Positions 11,455-24,090 of a stretch of DNA of 64,000 nt are shown in pieces (the stretch's first letter is position 1; every line of letters begins with the position of its first letter). Both the position numbers and the translations under genes were made by a program. The notes below the pieces were generated by a model that was not told the DNA's origin, made no database searches, and saw nothing but the letters and a program-made list of their open reading frames with translations. This DNA is from Epiperipatus broadwayi (taxonomy: Eukaryota > Onychophora > Udeonychophora > Euonychophora > Peripatidae). The stretch is from assembly GCA_028023455.1 (NCBI GenBank), contig JAQFVV010000509.1, forward strand, positions 1-64,000, in the 5' to 3' direction.

Positions 11455-11600
11455 TTTTTCGCACTTATAAAGAGCTTACAGTTTCGACTGTTCAGCAGAC
11501 TTTCTCAGAGCTGTAACATACACAATCTATTCATAAATATAAATATTATAAAAAATAGTCACATTATACAAAGTGCATAAGGGAAGTGCTTTCATTATTC
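11455..11600 (-). repeat. Penelope-like terminus with degenerate hammerhead-like motif
   Basis: Minus-strand reading from about 11510 gives CTGAGAAA, a small hairpin (GTCTG/CAGTC with one mismatch), then GAAACTGTAAGCTC at 11485-11473 and AAATAAATCG. The GAAACTGTAAGC tail is shared with the repeats at 26.48 kb and, less exactly, 29.93 kb. Position 8 of the CTGANGA box is changed. The link to Penelope-like elements is inference from proximity and shape. Confidence 0.4.
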
Positions 11601-11676
11601 ATATTAGTTTCTTTAACATTTTTGCTATATTATCAGTAGAGAACATGCCATTTGCTACTACTATCTTCTGCAACAT

Positions 11677-11771
11677 CCTTCACATCCTTCGTATATGATT
11701 TTACTCTCCTTCACATCCTTCGTATATGATTTTACTCTTCCTTCACATCCTTCGTATATGATTTTACTCTT
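11677..11771 (+). repeat. Three-unit tandem repeat, 31-32 bp
   Basis: CCTTCACATCCTTCGTATAT followed by GATTTTACTC is present three times, starting at 11677, 11708 and 11740, almost without differences. This indicates a recent tandem duplication. Confidence 0.8.
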
Positions 11772-12068
11772 TTAAACTAATATTTCTAATTCACCATTCT
11801 CTACATACTTTTGTTTAACTTAAATTAACTTCTCCTAGTTAATTCTTTTTATATTTTTCCATCTCACTGTTTATTTCTAATGATGTGTATCTGACTTTCT
11901 CAAGCTTAGTCATATCATTGGAAAAATAAAACCAAGATAGTAAACTGACTGAACAATAGACATTTTGCAATTATCAGAAACATCAAGTAATTTATATTCT
12001 GTTATCATTTAAAATTATATAAAAATTACTGTAATAACCTGTAGATTTATACTTTATGTTTGTCTAAA

Positions 12069-12751
12069 TATGATAATATAAATCGTGCTATCACACTTAC
12101 GACGTAAAGCTGTAACAACAAATAGAAAAATAAATTAAATGGCTGAGCGCTTTCAAGAAGATGTACTTCTCATAATCATAGCCAGTTATGATCCTTTCTT
12201 TGAAATCATTATATAAATACAATATGAAAATTCTATGCAAATGAATCCTTAAGACCATCTTTTTGACATAGCAAAACATGCCCTCATAATGGATGCAAAG
12301 CTTCATACTATGGTGAAACAAGAGCCACCATAGCTACTAGGATGTCACAACATATGTGTAATAGGTCACATACTAATCCAGAATGGACTTAAATTTTTGC
12401 TCAACATCAAAAAGAATCAGGACATGTGTTGGAAACCACATCTGCAAAAGTGGTTTGTACTGAGAGGCATGATGTTAAGCGAAAGGTAAAGAAGGCTTAC
12501 TTTATTGCAGAGGACTCCTTTGCCATTAATCATAAAGAAGCATGTTTTGCTATGTCAAAAAGATGATCTTAAGGATTCATCTGCATAGAATTTGCATATT
12601 GTATTTATATAATGATTTCAAAGAACAAGTGATAGCTGGCTATGATTATGAGAAGTACATCGTCTTGAAAGCGCTCAGACCTTTAATTTAATTTTCTATT
12701 TGTTGTTACAGCTTTACATCGTAAATGTGATAGCATGATTTATATTATTAT
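12069..12751. mobile_element. Penelope-like 3' fragment with inverted duplication of its end
   Basis: Arms of about 210 bp (12069-12281 and 12540-12751) are imperfect inverted copies of one another. They surround a unique centre that codes, on the plus strand, for a GIY-YIG endonuclease remnant. The right arm holds the end of that coding part and the 3' untranslated tail. The left arm is the same tail in reverse. Tail-to-tail or partial inverted copies are a known feature of Penelope insertions. The arms differ at a number of sites, so the event is not very recent. Confidence 0.65.
12306..12566 (+). pseudogene. GIY-YIG endonuclease remnant of a Penelope-like element
   Basis: A single frame of 87 codons reads YYGETRATIATRMSQH (YIG half), then one in-frame TAA after EWT, then FAQHQKESGHVLETTSAKVV and TERHDVKRKVKKAYF, ending ACFAMSKR and a TGA. 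The order and spacing match the remnant at 10.13-10.40 kb (YYGE, QH, H...TGH, E...KRK, EACFA). The GIY half is missing because the left inverted arm begins there. It is dead because of the internal stop and truncation. Confidence 0.75.
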
Positions 12752-13029
12752 AAAAATTGCTGGTAAAAAAGACAAGCATGTTATATTCTTACTTTAACTA
12801 AAAGTTATAGCATTGGTTGGGCCAAACAGTGAAACTAAACTTTTTTCTATTAAACTAACAATTCCTATCACATCATTATCTATTCTACAGTTTCAATGCA
12901 ACTCTAACTATCCATTTTATCAGTGATCTTTTTATTATTCGATTTCTTATTTCATTTCAAATAATGTGAATTATGATAAATAAGATATCCCCAGTTCCTT
13001 CTTAAAACCATTTTTCATTTTTTTCCAAG

Positions 13030-13170
13030 TTTAAATTTACATCTAGTATAAGCTTAAGTAATCAAAGATTACCAGACGTATATAAAATCTGTCTTTCATA
13101 GAATTTAAACTGTCATCTTTAAACAGATTTTTTACTGTTGCCTTTATCAATAATATCTGGTAGTCAAATA
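13030..13170. repeat. Family H remnant
   Basis: ACATCTAGTATAAGCTTAAG followed by TAATCAAAGATTACC (about 13040-13077) matches the ends of the family H foldback at 5.66-6.03 kb. Only part of an arm is present. Confidence 0.35.
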
Positions 13171-13179
13171 TTAGCAAAC

Positions 13180-13389
13180 AAAAATTCCCACCTAATAGTG
13201 CCACCTAGTGTAAGCTCTAGTAATCAATAAATTCCAGATGGTTGTGGAATTTAATTGCTATCCAGTACCTTTCCATCCTATATTCTCAGAGTGGGAAGGA
13301 ATTGGATAGGGATAAAATTCCATAACCATCTACCATTTATTGATTATTAGAGCTTTCACTAGGTGGCGCTATTGGGTGGAAAAAATTGT
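13180..13389. repeat. Foldback element, family H
   Basis: Arms 13180-13285 and 13294-13389 are near-complete inverted copies, leaving almost no loop. The tips carry AGTGCCACCTAGTG or its complement, and TAATCAATAAA lies about 30 bp inside. Transcripts would form a long hairpin. No ORF. Confidence 0.7.
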
Positions 13390-13439
13390 TTGCTACTGTT
13401 TTAACAGTTTGTGCAAATATAAAGCAATGTTTGTATTTA

Positions 13440-13900
13440 TATATCGGACTATTTCTATCATCTAATATGAGTATTGAATGTCTTTAGAAAAATTTAACTT
13501 TAATTAAGTATTCCAAATGCATTCAACTGTTAGTAATAGCATACAGATTAGTATATACACATTTTTAAAGGTATTATTCTCGCCTCTTCTTCAGGTGTTG
13601 CTGGCCTGACTAGTGACAGTGCTTACTTAGTTGGTTAGGGCATTATTATAAAATTCAATACTCAAGAATCTAAGAGTTCAGTTTCGATTCCCATGATAGT
13701 ACCATCACTAATCAGGCCAGCAACACCTGAAGAAGAAGGGAGAATAATACACCTTGAAGCATTGTGCACACACTAACCTGTATGCTATTACTAACAGTTT
13801 AATGTATTTAAAATATTTAAATAAAGTTAAATATCTCTAAAGACATTCACTACTCATATTAGATGATGGAAATAGTCCAATATATAAATACAACTAAAAC
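13440..13900. repeat. Foldback made of two head-to-head family B units
   Basis: The arms are 13446-13627 and 13705-13895. The right unit is complete, with a tRNA-like head on the plus strand (A-box-like TTAGTTGGTTAGGGCA near 13629 and B-box-like TTTCGATTCCC near 13684), then CTGAAGA at 13727-13733 and GAAGC at 13756-13760. The left arm is the same body in reverse, with CTGAAGA at 13594-13588. The tRNA-like head sits in the loop. The single-unit copy at 5.0-5.3 kb shows that this foldback arose by joining two units. Confidence 0.65.
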
Positions 13901-14204
13901 ACCATCATCACAACCTTCAAAAAAACGAAAAGCAATGGTGGACATGCAATGTTTTAGCAGTGTAATACCTGAGGTTCAAATTTGAAAGGGATGCAGTCAT
14001 GCATCCAGTAATCATCTTTAACCTCATATTACCCATCAAACTATAACCTTGAAATTTGAATCTATGTTAATCTGTTTGAAATCAGTTCTTTAATGATGTA
14101 TTTTAGAATCTTTAATTCTCTATTAATTACAGGCATCTTCTCTAGATAGCAATGTTATAGTAACAATAAATCACTAAAGGTCCAGCTTAAACAATACCAG
14201 CTTT

Positions 14205-14435
14205 TCTCTTTATTGTCATCCAGAGTCACATGACCTTTGATGTATTCACTCAACTGCACCCAAGAGCAGTTATTTTCAATCTACTCAAGATATCTATTAT
14301 ATGCTTGATTAATCAATGAACATCTGGTGTTATAATACTATAAAATCTCCATTCCCAATAAATGACTCTAGATTAGAATGGAAGATAACTGCTCTTGGAA
14401 GTATATATGTGAGAGATCATGTGACATTATTGGTG
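14205..14435. repeat. Foldback element, family G
   Basis: About 14220-14275 (GTCACATGACC, then CCAAGAGCAGTTATTTTC) is inverted at about 14370-14425 (GAAGATAACTGCTCTTGG, then GATCATGTGACA). The same tip appears alone at about 14765-14825 (GAAGATGACTGCTTCTGGAA, then GACATGTGATA). No coding capacity. Confidence 0.55.
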
Positions 14436-15969
14436 TTAACCTTTCTAACAAATGAATAGAAGAGCCTATAGCTGTTATAGAACAGTCTCGAATGTAAAAA
14501 CTGTAATGTCAGATCTATACAGCTATGCAAATGAATTAGACTGAGTTTAAAACCTTGGGGTTTTGTTTAAATTTTTAAATCATTAGTTTGATTAGTATGA
14601 AGGGGTAAAAGCACTGGTTGTTAGATGCGTGGATGTATTAATACCACCTTTGAATCCTTGAATTTTCTGAAGAAAACAAAAGCCAGAAACTGATAGGGTT
14701 TGAGATGGAAATTTTATAAACTATATCTCTGTTATTCAATAACTTACTCAAACTTGCAATAGATGGCTCTCATTTAGGATGAAGATGACTGCTTCTGGAA
14801 GCTATGAGAAGACATGTGATATTATTATTGGTATCTGTTTTGATGTTTTGAAAACTTTTTCATTTACCGTAATTTCACACAACCATATTTATTAAAAAAT
14901 ATATATATAACTAAAAGGTTTTATTGGTCAGCAGTATCCATGCAGTTGGAGCTCTAGAAGTGGTCAAGCTGAATCAACCCTGGCGCTTATCAAAAGCTAT
15001 TAGATTTTAGATTTGCACCCAACCAGCCATTTTTAGCACTTGAAGGTCACATGACCTCTTGAGCCAATGAGCATTCAGTTATTATTGGTGATATCAAATT
15101 TTATTATAAAATTTATCTACTAAGAATTATTTCATAACTATTTTTCAAAATAAATTTCATTGTTATCAATAATTAAATGAAGGTCAGGTAACACTCAAGT
15201 TCCAGAAATGATAGAATGGGCTTTTTTTCAGGAACCCTCAACTTTTGGATTTATCCTTCTACAATTGCATTAAACTACAGATTCATTTACTAATATCAAA
15301 TCCTAACCACCCTAAATTGTTTTTTCTCAGTAGTTGTTTATAAAGCAGATTTTTATAGAAAATAATACTTTTCTCTAATTCATTTAGAAAATCTCTATAT
15401 GAGAAAAAGTAAACTCATTTGGTTGAAATTGTAGTAAAAACAATGGATATTCAGTTGGAAATGTACCTAATTTTGTTTTAGATCTACCCTACAGATTTGC
15501 CTGTACTATAATGCTCCCCCTCCCACATCATCAAAAAAATTTTAATTTATCGTTTAACAGTATGTAATTTAAACAACAAGTATTTTTCATCCTAACACAT
15601 ATGCTGTTCTATTTTTTTTTTATATCTCAATGATGTCTTGTTAAATATTGATGAAACTCTCAAAAACTAAGATGTAAGATAAAGACTTTTGAAAAGATAA
15701 GAACGGCCATCTTATCTTTAAACCTACTTTCTAATTATATAGGCCAATCCAAAATATCTCAGTTTAAGAGTGCAAAGATGTTTCTCTGTTCACTTTACTT
15801 CCATTATTTTCTTTCTGCATATCATGAAATCTTTAAATTTTCTACACAAAAATACTCAGAAATATTCGAAAGTTTGTAACATTAGATTTAACAGTATGTA
15901 ATTGTAAAAAATTTCATATGCAGTACATAACATCACATGATAACCATCTCTTATACTAGCACATAATTG

Positions 15970-16170
15970 CTATTAAACAAAGCAAAACTCCCCATACAGT
16001 AGTGCCAACCAGAGTAATCAATGATGCCAGAAGGCTTGTGCATAAAATTCCTATCTAATGGGGACATTGTATGACTAAGCACTAGATAGAGATTTTATAC
16101 CCAAGCCTTCTAGCATACTCTGATTGTCACAGGGTGGCACTACTGTATGGAGAGTTTTGCCTTGTTTAAT
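15970..16170. repeat. Foldback element, family A
   Basis: Arms of about 85 bp: 15973-16056 (AAACAAAGCAAAACTCCCCA, then CAGTAGTGCCA) and 16089-16168 in reverse. The CTAGATAGAGATTTTAT block of family A is present. This is a compact copy lacking the CTGATGA part. Confidence 0.7.
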
Positions 16171-16199
16171 GCAATACATACATTGCAAAAGACAATAAT

Positions 16200-19100
16200 T
16201 ATATGAAAATCTCTTTATATATACAGTGTTCCAATGAAAAAGTGATGGGTGATTGGTTTTTCCTTCTAAGTTGTCTGCAGTAAGAGTTTTAAGATTGTAA
16301 CATAGTTGTAGCTATGTTAAGAGTTTTAAGACTGTAACATGTCAGAATCACAAGTTATGATGTAATGTGATAGCATGTTGTTACTTTAACCTGTAATAGA
16401 ACAAGATTCTAATGTTAATTACAAAACCTTTGCAATAATTCAAACTGTTTACAGCAGTAAATCTATAACTGACAAGAATGTCCACTCTCTACTATCACAT
16501 ATTCTGCTATGCTTTTGTTCCACAAATTATAATGGCATATGGAAAGGAAAGAGGATTTACTTTTCTATGGAATCAGTCGATACAAGTTCAGAATATGGTA
16601 TCAAGATAAAAATCAGTTCTGGTGAAAGAGATATAAATATACAGGTGTTTACTTGGTCGATTAAAGCTTTTATTAGATGATGATTGAGTAAAGTTGAGTG
16701 TTTATGCTCAAGTATCTCTTACTATGGAAAAAACTGTTCAGTTCAACAATTTTATGTTCCAGGGTGGGCCTTATCATCATCACCCATGGTAATATGTTAT
16801 TTTTATTTACTCATAAGAATCATTTGTTCTAGCATGTAACTCAATTTATTAATCTCTCCTAATTGAAATACCTCTATGGAGCTATAATTATTATTTCATT
16901 GCATTATCAATTTGTTTTATGGCATAAATAGACTTCTAACTTCTCACTTATCTATCTTTCAATCCCTCGCACCATTCCATACTTCATATAGAATTGATAT
17001 AACAATATGGTATTACTTTTATGTATATTGTAAAATTTTTAACCTTTTATGCCATGCTTACCATTACATAATCTCACAGAATATATCATCCTCTACAAAT
17101 ACATATTATATCCTTTTGATTAGGTCCAAATAAATTCATTTAGTCAATTTAAAAAAAAAAAATAAATTAAGGATATATTTTGATTGGTATGATTATTGTA
17201 TAATGTTGACAATGTTTTTAAAAGTTTTGTCAAAATAAACATAAAACTATACTAATATATTAAAAATAGTCAAGTAAAGCTAAATGGTGTAATTTTGTAT
17301 GGGTGGGGAAACGGGCCATAGTAGAATATATTAATAAGTCTTTTAAATAAGTGTTTAAAGCTAAATTTTAAAAGTAATAATTTAAAATTAAATAAACTAG
17401 TATATTGTAAAATAAAAATTATACTTAATAGTTGTATTATAAATTATTTATTTAAAATGTAATATTATTATTCTAAATTCTATTATATTATTATTCTTTA
17501 ATATAATATTTTTTGTAATTAAATTTATTTCTGTTAGCAGACAATAAAAATAGTCATACACTTTGGATTTAAAAATCATGTGACACAAATATTCATACTT
17601 GTGTGCTTATAAGTTTTTTTCTAATAAAATTTCAAAATAGCTTTAAAATTGTACTATAAAATTGAAACATTTATTTGTCTATCACAAGATAAAAATTAGC
17701 TGTTGCAGTTAATAAAATTAAATTTTTAAAAAATAGATACATTAAAACTAAATGTTGGATAGATTAATAAAATATTATTTTTAAAATGCTATTTTAAAAT
17801 ATTTAGTTTGGTTTAAATAAAAATATAAAATTAGTTTAGAATTAAATAATGTGATATTTAATATTTTATTGGTGAGTCATCATTTTTATTTTTGAAATTT
17901 AATTGTGTAAGATAGTACTAATATGTAAATTAGATCACCAGATAAAGATCTAATAGCCAATCAAATCATCAGTTCAATTTACTATAAAAGTGGATGTTGT
18001 TTTTCTGGGGTGATAAAATTGTGCTTTAATCAATTCAATTCTGTGTTTTTAAATAACTTTCAAAATAAGTTATTATTTTAAAATATTAAAGTATTGTATA
18101 ATTTATTAATTGGAATTATTTTTTAAAAAAGAGAGTATTAAAATTATAAGTTTTTCAAATTAAAATCATGCACTGTTAAAGCAACAAAAATTCCCTATCA
18201 AATAGTCTATTGAAACTTAATTTAGCATCACAGTAACTATAGAATTCATACCAAAAATAATTGTATATCTGTGGGAAGAGAGGATGGAGATACAAAGATT
18301 AAGTGAAAATATATTTCTAAAATTATTAATGGAGAAAAATATAATATTGGTTATATTAATATCTCAGACATTGTTGAGAGAATCAGACAGAAAAGTTTGT
18401 GGGAAATTAAATGTAAATGCATTTTATTGTGACAAAAGATAGCTGTATCTTAAAAAAGACAAGTTATATGGTAAAACTTTAGTTTTCAATATTTGAAAAT
18501 ATATCATTTTTAAAAGAGTTGCAGTAAATGTTTTAAAGGCAATATTCTTTTAAGAATTCTGAATTTTTATTTAAAATGATGGATATAAAGATTTATATTA
18601 CTGCAAATATATTTTGTATGATAAATTGTCAATATTAAAGAAGACAGTATTTATTTAATAATATAAAAAAACTGATATTGGAAAATTATTATCTGGAAAA
18701 GAAATACCTGAGTAATTAAAATTACCCTGACAAAATAGCTTTATGTTGACTTTATTAAATTATTAAATGCCAATTTCCATGGAACAAAAAGGTGTAATTT
18801 TCATATTAATATGCCTGAATCCATATCACCATGTCAGATACATCAGAAGCCCAATACAGGATCCTATAGAACAGGAAAAACTCCAGAGGATTATTTTTAA
18901 CTTTCTAAATTAGTATCACCTTTAATAATCATTATTCTGAATGATATAGAAAAAGGACTATAATTTTTACAAAGTTTCAAGCAAAGATTAATGATTATTT
19001 GTATGAATGAATCCAGATTTAAAAGTCAACTTTCTATCATTTTTTTTTCATTTTTTTATAATTTTTTTTAATCATTTATGAATACATTGTGTGGCGAGGA

Positions 19101-22100
19101 AGAAAAGTTTTGTTCTCAAGTGTTAAGACAATGTTTGCCATAGCAATGTGTGTTGGGGGAGTGTTTACAAGGATTGATAATGGAAAATATTTGAAGAAAG
19201 AAAGATCTTTTTTTTAATTACTTTTTGATGGATTGGAGTTTTATGTAACTATGGTTTTATTTATTTTATCTCCTAATAATAGCATTAAGTTTTTTTTTAT
19301 TATTGTAGGTAGGAAAATTACATACAAAATAATTACTAACATAATATAATAATTATCATAAAGAATATTTAATTTTCTGTAAAGTTTTTTTTAAAAATAT
19401 TTTTAGATTATGATAAAATTGCTAAGTAAATGCTAATATTATGTAATATTTTATAAAATGTGGATCAGAAAATATCTAAAAGTGACCAACTAGCAATTGT
19501 CACTGTGGGTAAAATTTATCAAATATTAATTTTTTTTACATGATGTATTTATTTTATTTTCTTTAGATTGCTTGGAGTATTTTATAGTATTATTGTATGA
19601 ATCTATGGTTATGTGTGAATGCATTAAACATACATAAAGCTTATATGAGTTAGATTTTTTTTAAAAATGCATACTTTTATTTTATATTACTAATGTAATA
19701 TGATTCAATGATGAATATAATTTATATGATTCTTTAGTAAAGGAAACATATTATTTTAAAAAAAGTTTAAAGTATTGATTTAGTACATCGATACAAAATC
19801 ATTTGTATTTCTATTGATGAATTTTTAAAAGCAAAGTAACCTTTTCTTGTTGAGTAGTCTAGATGTTGAATTTATACGTGAATCTTATTTATTGTTTTAG
19901 ATTTTTTTTTTGATAATTTTGACGATGTAGATTGATAAACCTGTTATGAAATTTTAAAGTGGTAGTGACCTTGGGAGTATGAAAATAAACCAGAGGGATA
20001 CTTGTATATATGGGTTTATGAGGAATAGTAAGTAATTTTGTTATTATCTTAGTAGACTATGCAGGTACAGATAACTAAGCCCTGTAACTTGTATATTTCC
20101 ATAGCAGTGTTTTCCTTAGTATTATGTTCCAAAGAGCTGAATAAATAGTTTGGACATTATTTTATAGGAAGGTTATTAGTATCAGAGAAGCCATGTCTCT
20201 TTTCTTTTATGCACTGTTGCCATGTTGATTATCTCATGTTTATATTATTGAGTGATACTATAGTTAGTTTTTCATACCTACACATCGAATCGCTATCATA
20301 ATTTCTAATGTTATTGCATCGTACAGAACGTTATTTTAAAGGAGAATAATAAATAATTTTTGGGAATTGTATAGAATTGTTTATTTTGAAAGAGGATAAG
20401 ATAGGTTTTTCTTGCTTTGATTTATGATAAGATTAAATACAAATGAGATTGAAAGTCAGCTTAAAATAGAAGGATAAAGAGTCATAAATATTTTCCGTAT
20501 TTTAGTAAACTATTTTTTAATAAAAATACATAAGTGATAATAAAATTATTCATGAGACTTTCGAATAATTTTTAAATGTTTTATCATACATGTAATGCAT
20601 ATTTTTAATGGACAATACATCCACAGAAACAATATGAAATAGAACAAATACTTATATTTTATAAATGATTTTTATGTTTAGGACCCGCATCAACACACAC
20701 ACAGGAATTTTTATTAAAGTAATGCCGAGCAAGATGTATAAAGTATGTTAATCATATTATTTTATTTAAGTCCACTTATTTATTAACGAACCTAAATAAA
20801 TATTTTTTGATAATGTCAGCACTATCATAATAAAAGTTATTTAATTAATTGAGTACAAAATCTATAGACATGTACTGAAATAAGTGCTACTTCTGTAGTT
20901 TATGTTTTCATAATTTGTGTATGCTTATGGAAAACATATTATAATATAGTTCAATTTGTAGATAATATATTTTAAGCCATAACTGTATCTGGGATTATTA
21001 TTAGTAATGTTATTATGATTATTGTAAAGAAATATAAAAAGTTCTAAGTCGGAGTGAAGGCTTCGGTACTTTTCGGTTTTATTATTTTATTTTTATTTCA
21101 AATGAAGAATATGTAATTTATCCAAGATTTTAACTGTATATAGTGTATATAGTTTATTATTGTTAAAAGTGTTATAATAAATTTTTGTTAAACTTGTTTT
21201 ATAAATTTTTGCGTCACGTTGATTCTTCACACCACACACACATGATCTCAGGGTATATTAAACTAAATAAATATTTGCACGGTGTGAATAAGATTATTTA
21301 CTTAAGAAATTACAGTGTTTCTTAATATGATTTTATTTGAGAAATTTATTTTACGTCATTATTATCAGTATGTTAATAAATTAATTACATAATTTATTAT
21401 ACAGAATTATAACATTACTCGTTGCCACATATTCTCAGATTATCAGAGTATACCACATATTCTATTTGAGATGCCACATGAAAACCAAAGATTATATTAT
21501 ATTATTATTATCGATAGTTACCATAAGAATGAAAGTAGATGAGATTGACAATTATACATTGATTATTATTATTATTATTTGTTATTATTATTAGTTAGGT
21601 GTAGTTGAGGGTGATACAAAATTCCTTATCATGCTTGACTACAGAAGATTATAAGCTGATTAAAATTAGTTTAAAGAACCTGAGATTATTATAGTTATAT
21701 TATTTTGAATAAAGAGATTAGGATTCATTTATTAGCATTATATTTAATTGATTATTATTTTTAAAGTCGTAAGAATGCTATGTATTTATTATTATTTGAG
21801 ATAAGAGGGGGGGATAGTATTCTTATGCCATTGAGGTTGTACCCTGTGGGATATTGGCTCAATGTAATTCAAATTACTACTTGTATCTCACTTCATTGTT
21901 TCATCATTTATTAATATTTTAATTTTATAAAACCAAATCATTTTTATTATCTTTATTAGTTAGAGCTAGTTAAATAATAAATAGTATCATAGAATATATT
22001 TATTACTGATTAGATGTATTTGAGCCAAGCATAACCATTTATCTGAGCTAGTGCTGTTTTATTATTAATATATATTTCCCAGAAGTGAGGTTACTCTATA

Positions 22101-22640
22101 TATATATTGTAATATTTTCCGTCTGACTAGGTCTCTGATACACATATAAAATGCGTGAGTTGATCAAGTTATGCCAAAAGGAAGAAAATTGTATTTCTAT
22201 TTCTAAAAAAACATAACTATATTTCCTGATTAAGTCTGCCTAGTAATTGTTACGATTTGTGCTATTAACAAAATCAGCTTTTAATTTATATGATCAGGGT
22301 TCCAGGATTCATATAAGAATCCGCTGAAATCTGTCATCAGCATAACATCTCGCAAGTTGTAAATAAAAAATGTTTTTAAAGAATCGGTATTAGATTTTAC
22401 CGTGAATTAGAATTATCTTTTAAATATTATTAGTCCTGGAACTTATTTATTACATATTGGCAAAGGTAAATCATATTTTTAAATTTCACTAAACTAATAT
22501 TAATAAATCTAATAATAATTAATAACTATTATTAATAACGTACAATGAAAAAGGTTGATAAAAGTAAAATCTCTTTTATTCTAACAAACTGAAAATATTT
22601 AAAGATAAATTATGAATTAAATAAACTGGAGAGAACACAC
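16200..22640. other. Long AT-rich stretch without recognisable genes
   Basis: Six and a half kilobases of very AT-rich sequence with poly-A/T and ATT microsatellite tracts. Short open frames exist but none has a recognisable domain or exon context. It may be intron or intergenic DNA. Divergent repeats that cannot be recognised by eye are possible. Confidence 0.5.
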
Positions 22641-22749
22641 GCACGTTAATCCAAACATGAATACATTAATAAAAAATAACAGTTAAACAATTAAAAGTTC
22701 TTGGTTAAATAAGAGTCTCTTGAACAAAAAAAATTACAGTCTATATCGG

Positions 22750-23112
22750 GGTCCTATTATAAGCATTTTTTTAAAGATGGTTTGTCGACAATTTAGTCAC
22801 AATCAAGAATAATAATGAGTCATAGCTTACCGGTAAGTTTAGTGAGTTCACGAAGCTGGTAGATTACTATGCATAATTTTTTGGGTTAGAATGAGCTCGG
22901 CCATTAGTTAGAAGTTGATCTTGTAGTCTATTCCGAAGGCTAGTCGCAGAAGCTTCTCTGACGTCCATCTTCAGTAACGATGTCAGCTAAAGCTCCGCAT
23001 GAAGGGTTATTTCATCATGAAGTGATCTTAGATTTAATAATCCAAGACCAGCCAAAGGAAAAAACAGATGAGCCAAGATGTTGATCAAATTGGCCTCCTC
23101 CTTTTTATACTA
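22750..23112 (-). promoter_or_regulatory. TATA-bearing, GC-richer patch: first exon or LTR
   Basis: On the minus strand GTATAAAAAGG lies at about 23110-23100 at the upstream edge of a patch clearly richer in G and C than its surroundings (to about 22830). A good 5' splice-donor-like CCGGTAAG occurs at about 22835-22828. Two readings fit: promoter plus non-coding first exon of a host gene transcribed leftwards, or a solo LTR, since the patch ends near a GGACCCCGATA stretch at about 22755. No long ORF is present and no matching second LTR was seen. Confidence 0.35.
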
Positions 23113-23937
23113 GAGGTCCAGTTTTCAGATTTCTGTGCATATCTTTTGTTTGTCAAAATATACGTTGATAAGGTACATTCTTTATAATTTTTAAATTACA
23201 AAGTTCTCTTTTTTAGCAAATCCTTTGGCCATATTTAATTAGCTAAAATATTTTTCTTTTAGCTTATCTTTTTACTTTTGGAATTCTTTTGTTCTCTCCA
23301 ATTCTACTTTTATTTTTAACTACATAAAAAAAAATATGAATGACAATTTTACCTTTCACTGTACGTTTTTAAAAAAGATTATACTAATAAAAAAAATCTA
23401 AATTTCCTTTTTTTTTTTTTTAGCTTTTACCAAATGCCAATATATTTGTACCATATATAAATAAACGGTACAATATATATATATAATGTAAAGTTTTCAT
23501 GGTTATATGATGTAAATAAAAATAATTTTGGAGTTAAATTGTGGGTTATTTTTGCTTACTTCCCAACATTTTGATGAAATAGCATTCACCATTGCCAAGG
23601 TTAACTTTCCAAAAAAAAAACCTTTAAATCTCATGGTTTTTCTTCAAAAAGTTAACCCGAATAATGGCAGATATTATTTCATCCAAACATTGGAAAGCAA
23701 AAATAACATATAGTTTAACCCAAAAATTATATATATAATATTCTATTCATCACCCCATTGTTGGTTTGGTTGATCAAGCCAAAAATATCAATCTATTTAT
23801 AATAAAAACCATATATGGTTGAATCTCCAAAATATATCATTTATATCTATAACCCATAAAAATATTTGTATCATTATATATATATATAAGTGTAATAATG
23901 CTAAAGGATAAATGGGTTTGTAAGTAATCATTAAAAA

Positions 23938-24090
23938 CCAGTCAACACTTAGACAATCCCAAAATCAATAACAATCAACAATTTCAAACTGTTGTCATGG
24001 CAATCTCCTTTATTGTTAAGGGAAGGTTGGTTTGACAACAGTTTAAAATTGTTGATTGTTATTGATATTTTGGGACAACTGTTTTTTACT
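23938..24090. repeat. Foldback element, family J
   Basis: AATAACAATCAACAATTTCA and the adjacent CTGTTGTCATGG (about 23966-24000) are inverted at about 24030-24080. Half copies lie at 51663-51750 and 58727-58835, and the first shares the outer AAAACCAGTCAACACTTA. Short open frames across this element on both strands are by-products of the palindrome. Confidence 0.6.

Noticed and set aside
11677-11771. CRISPR-like array
   Set aside because: Units are directly adjacent with no spacers, and the genome is eukaryotic.
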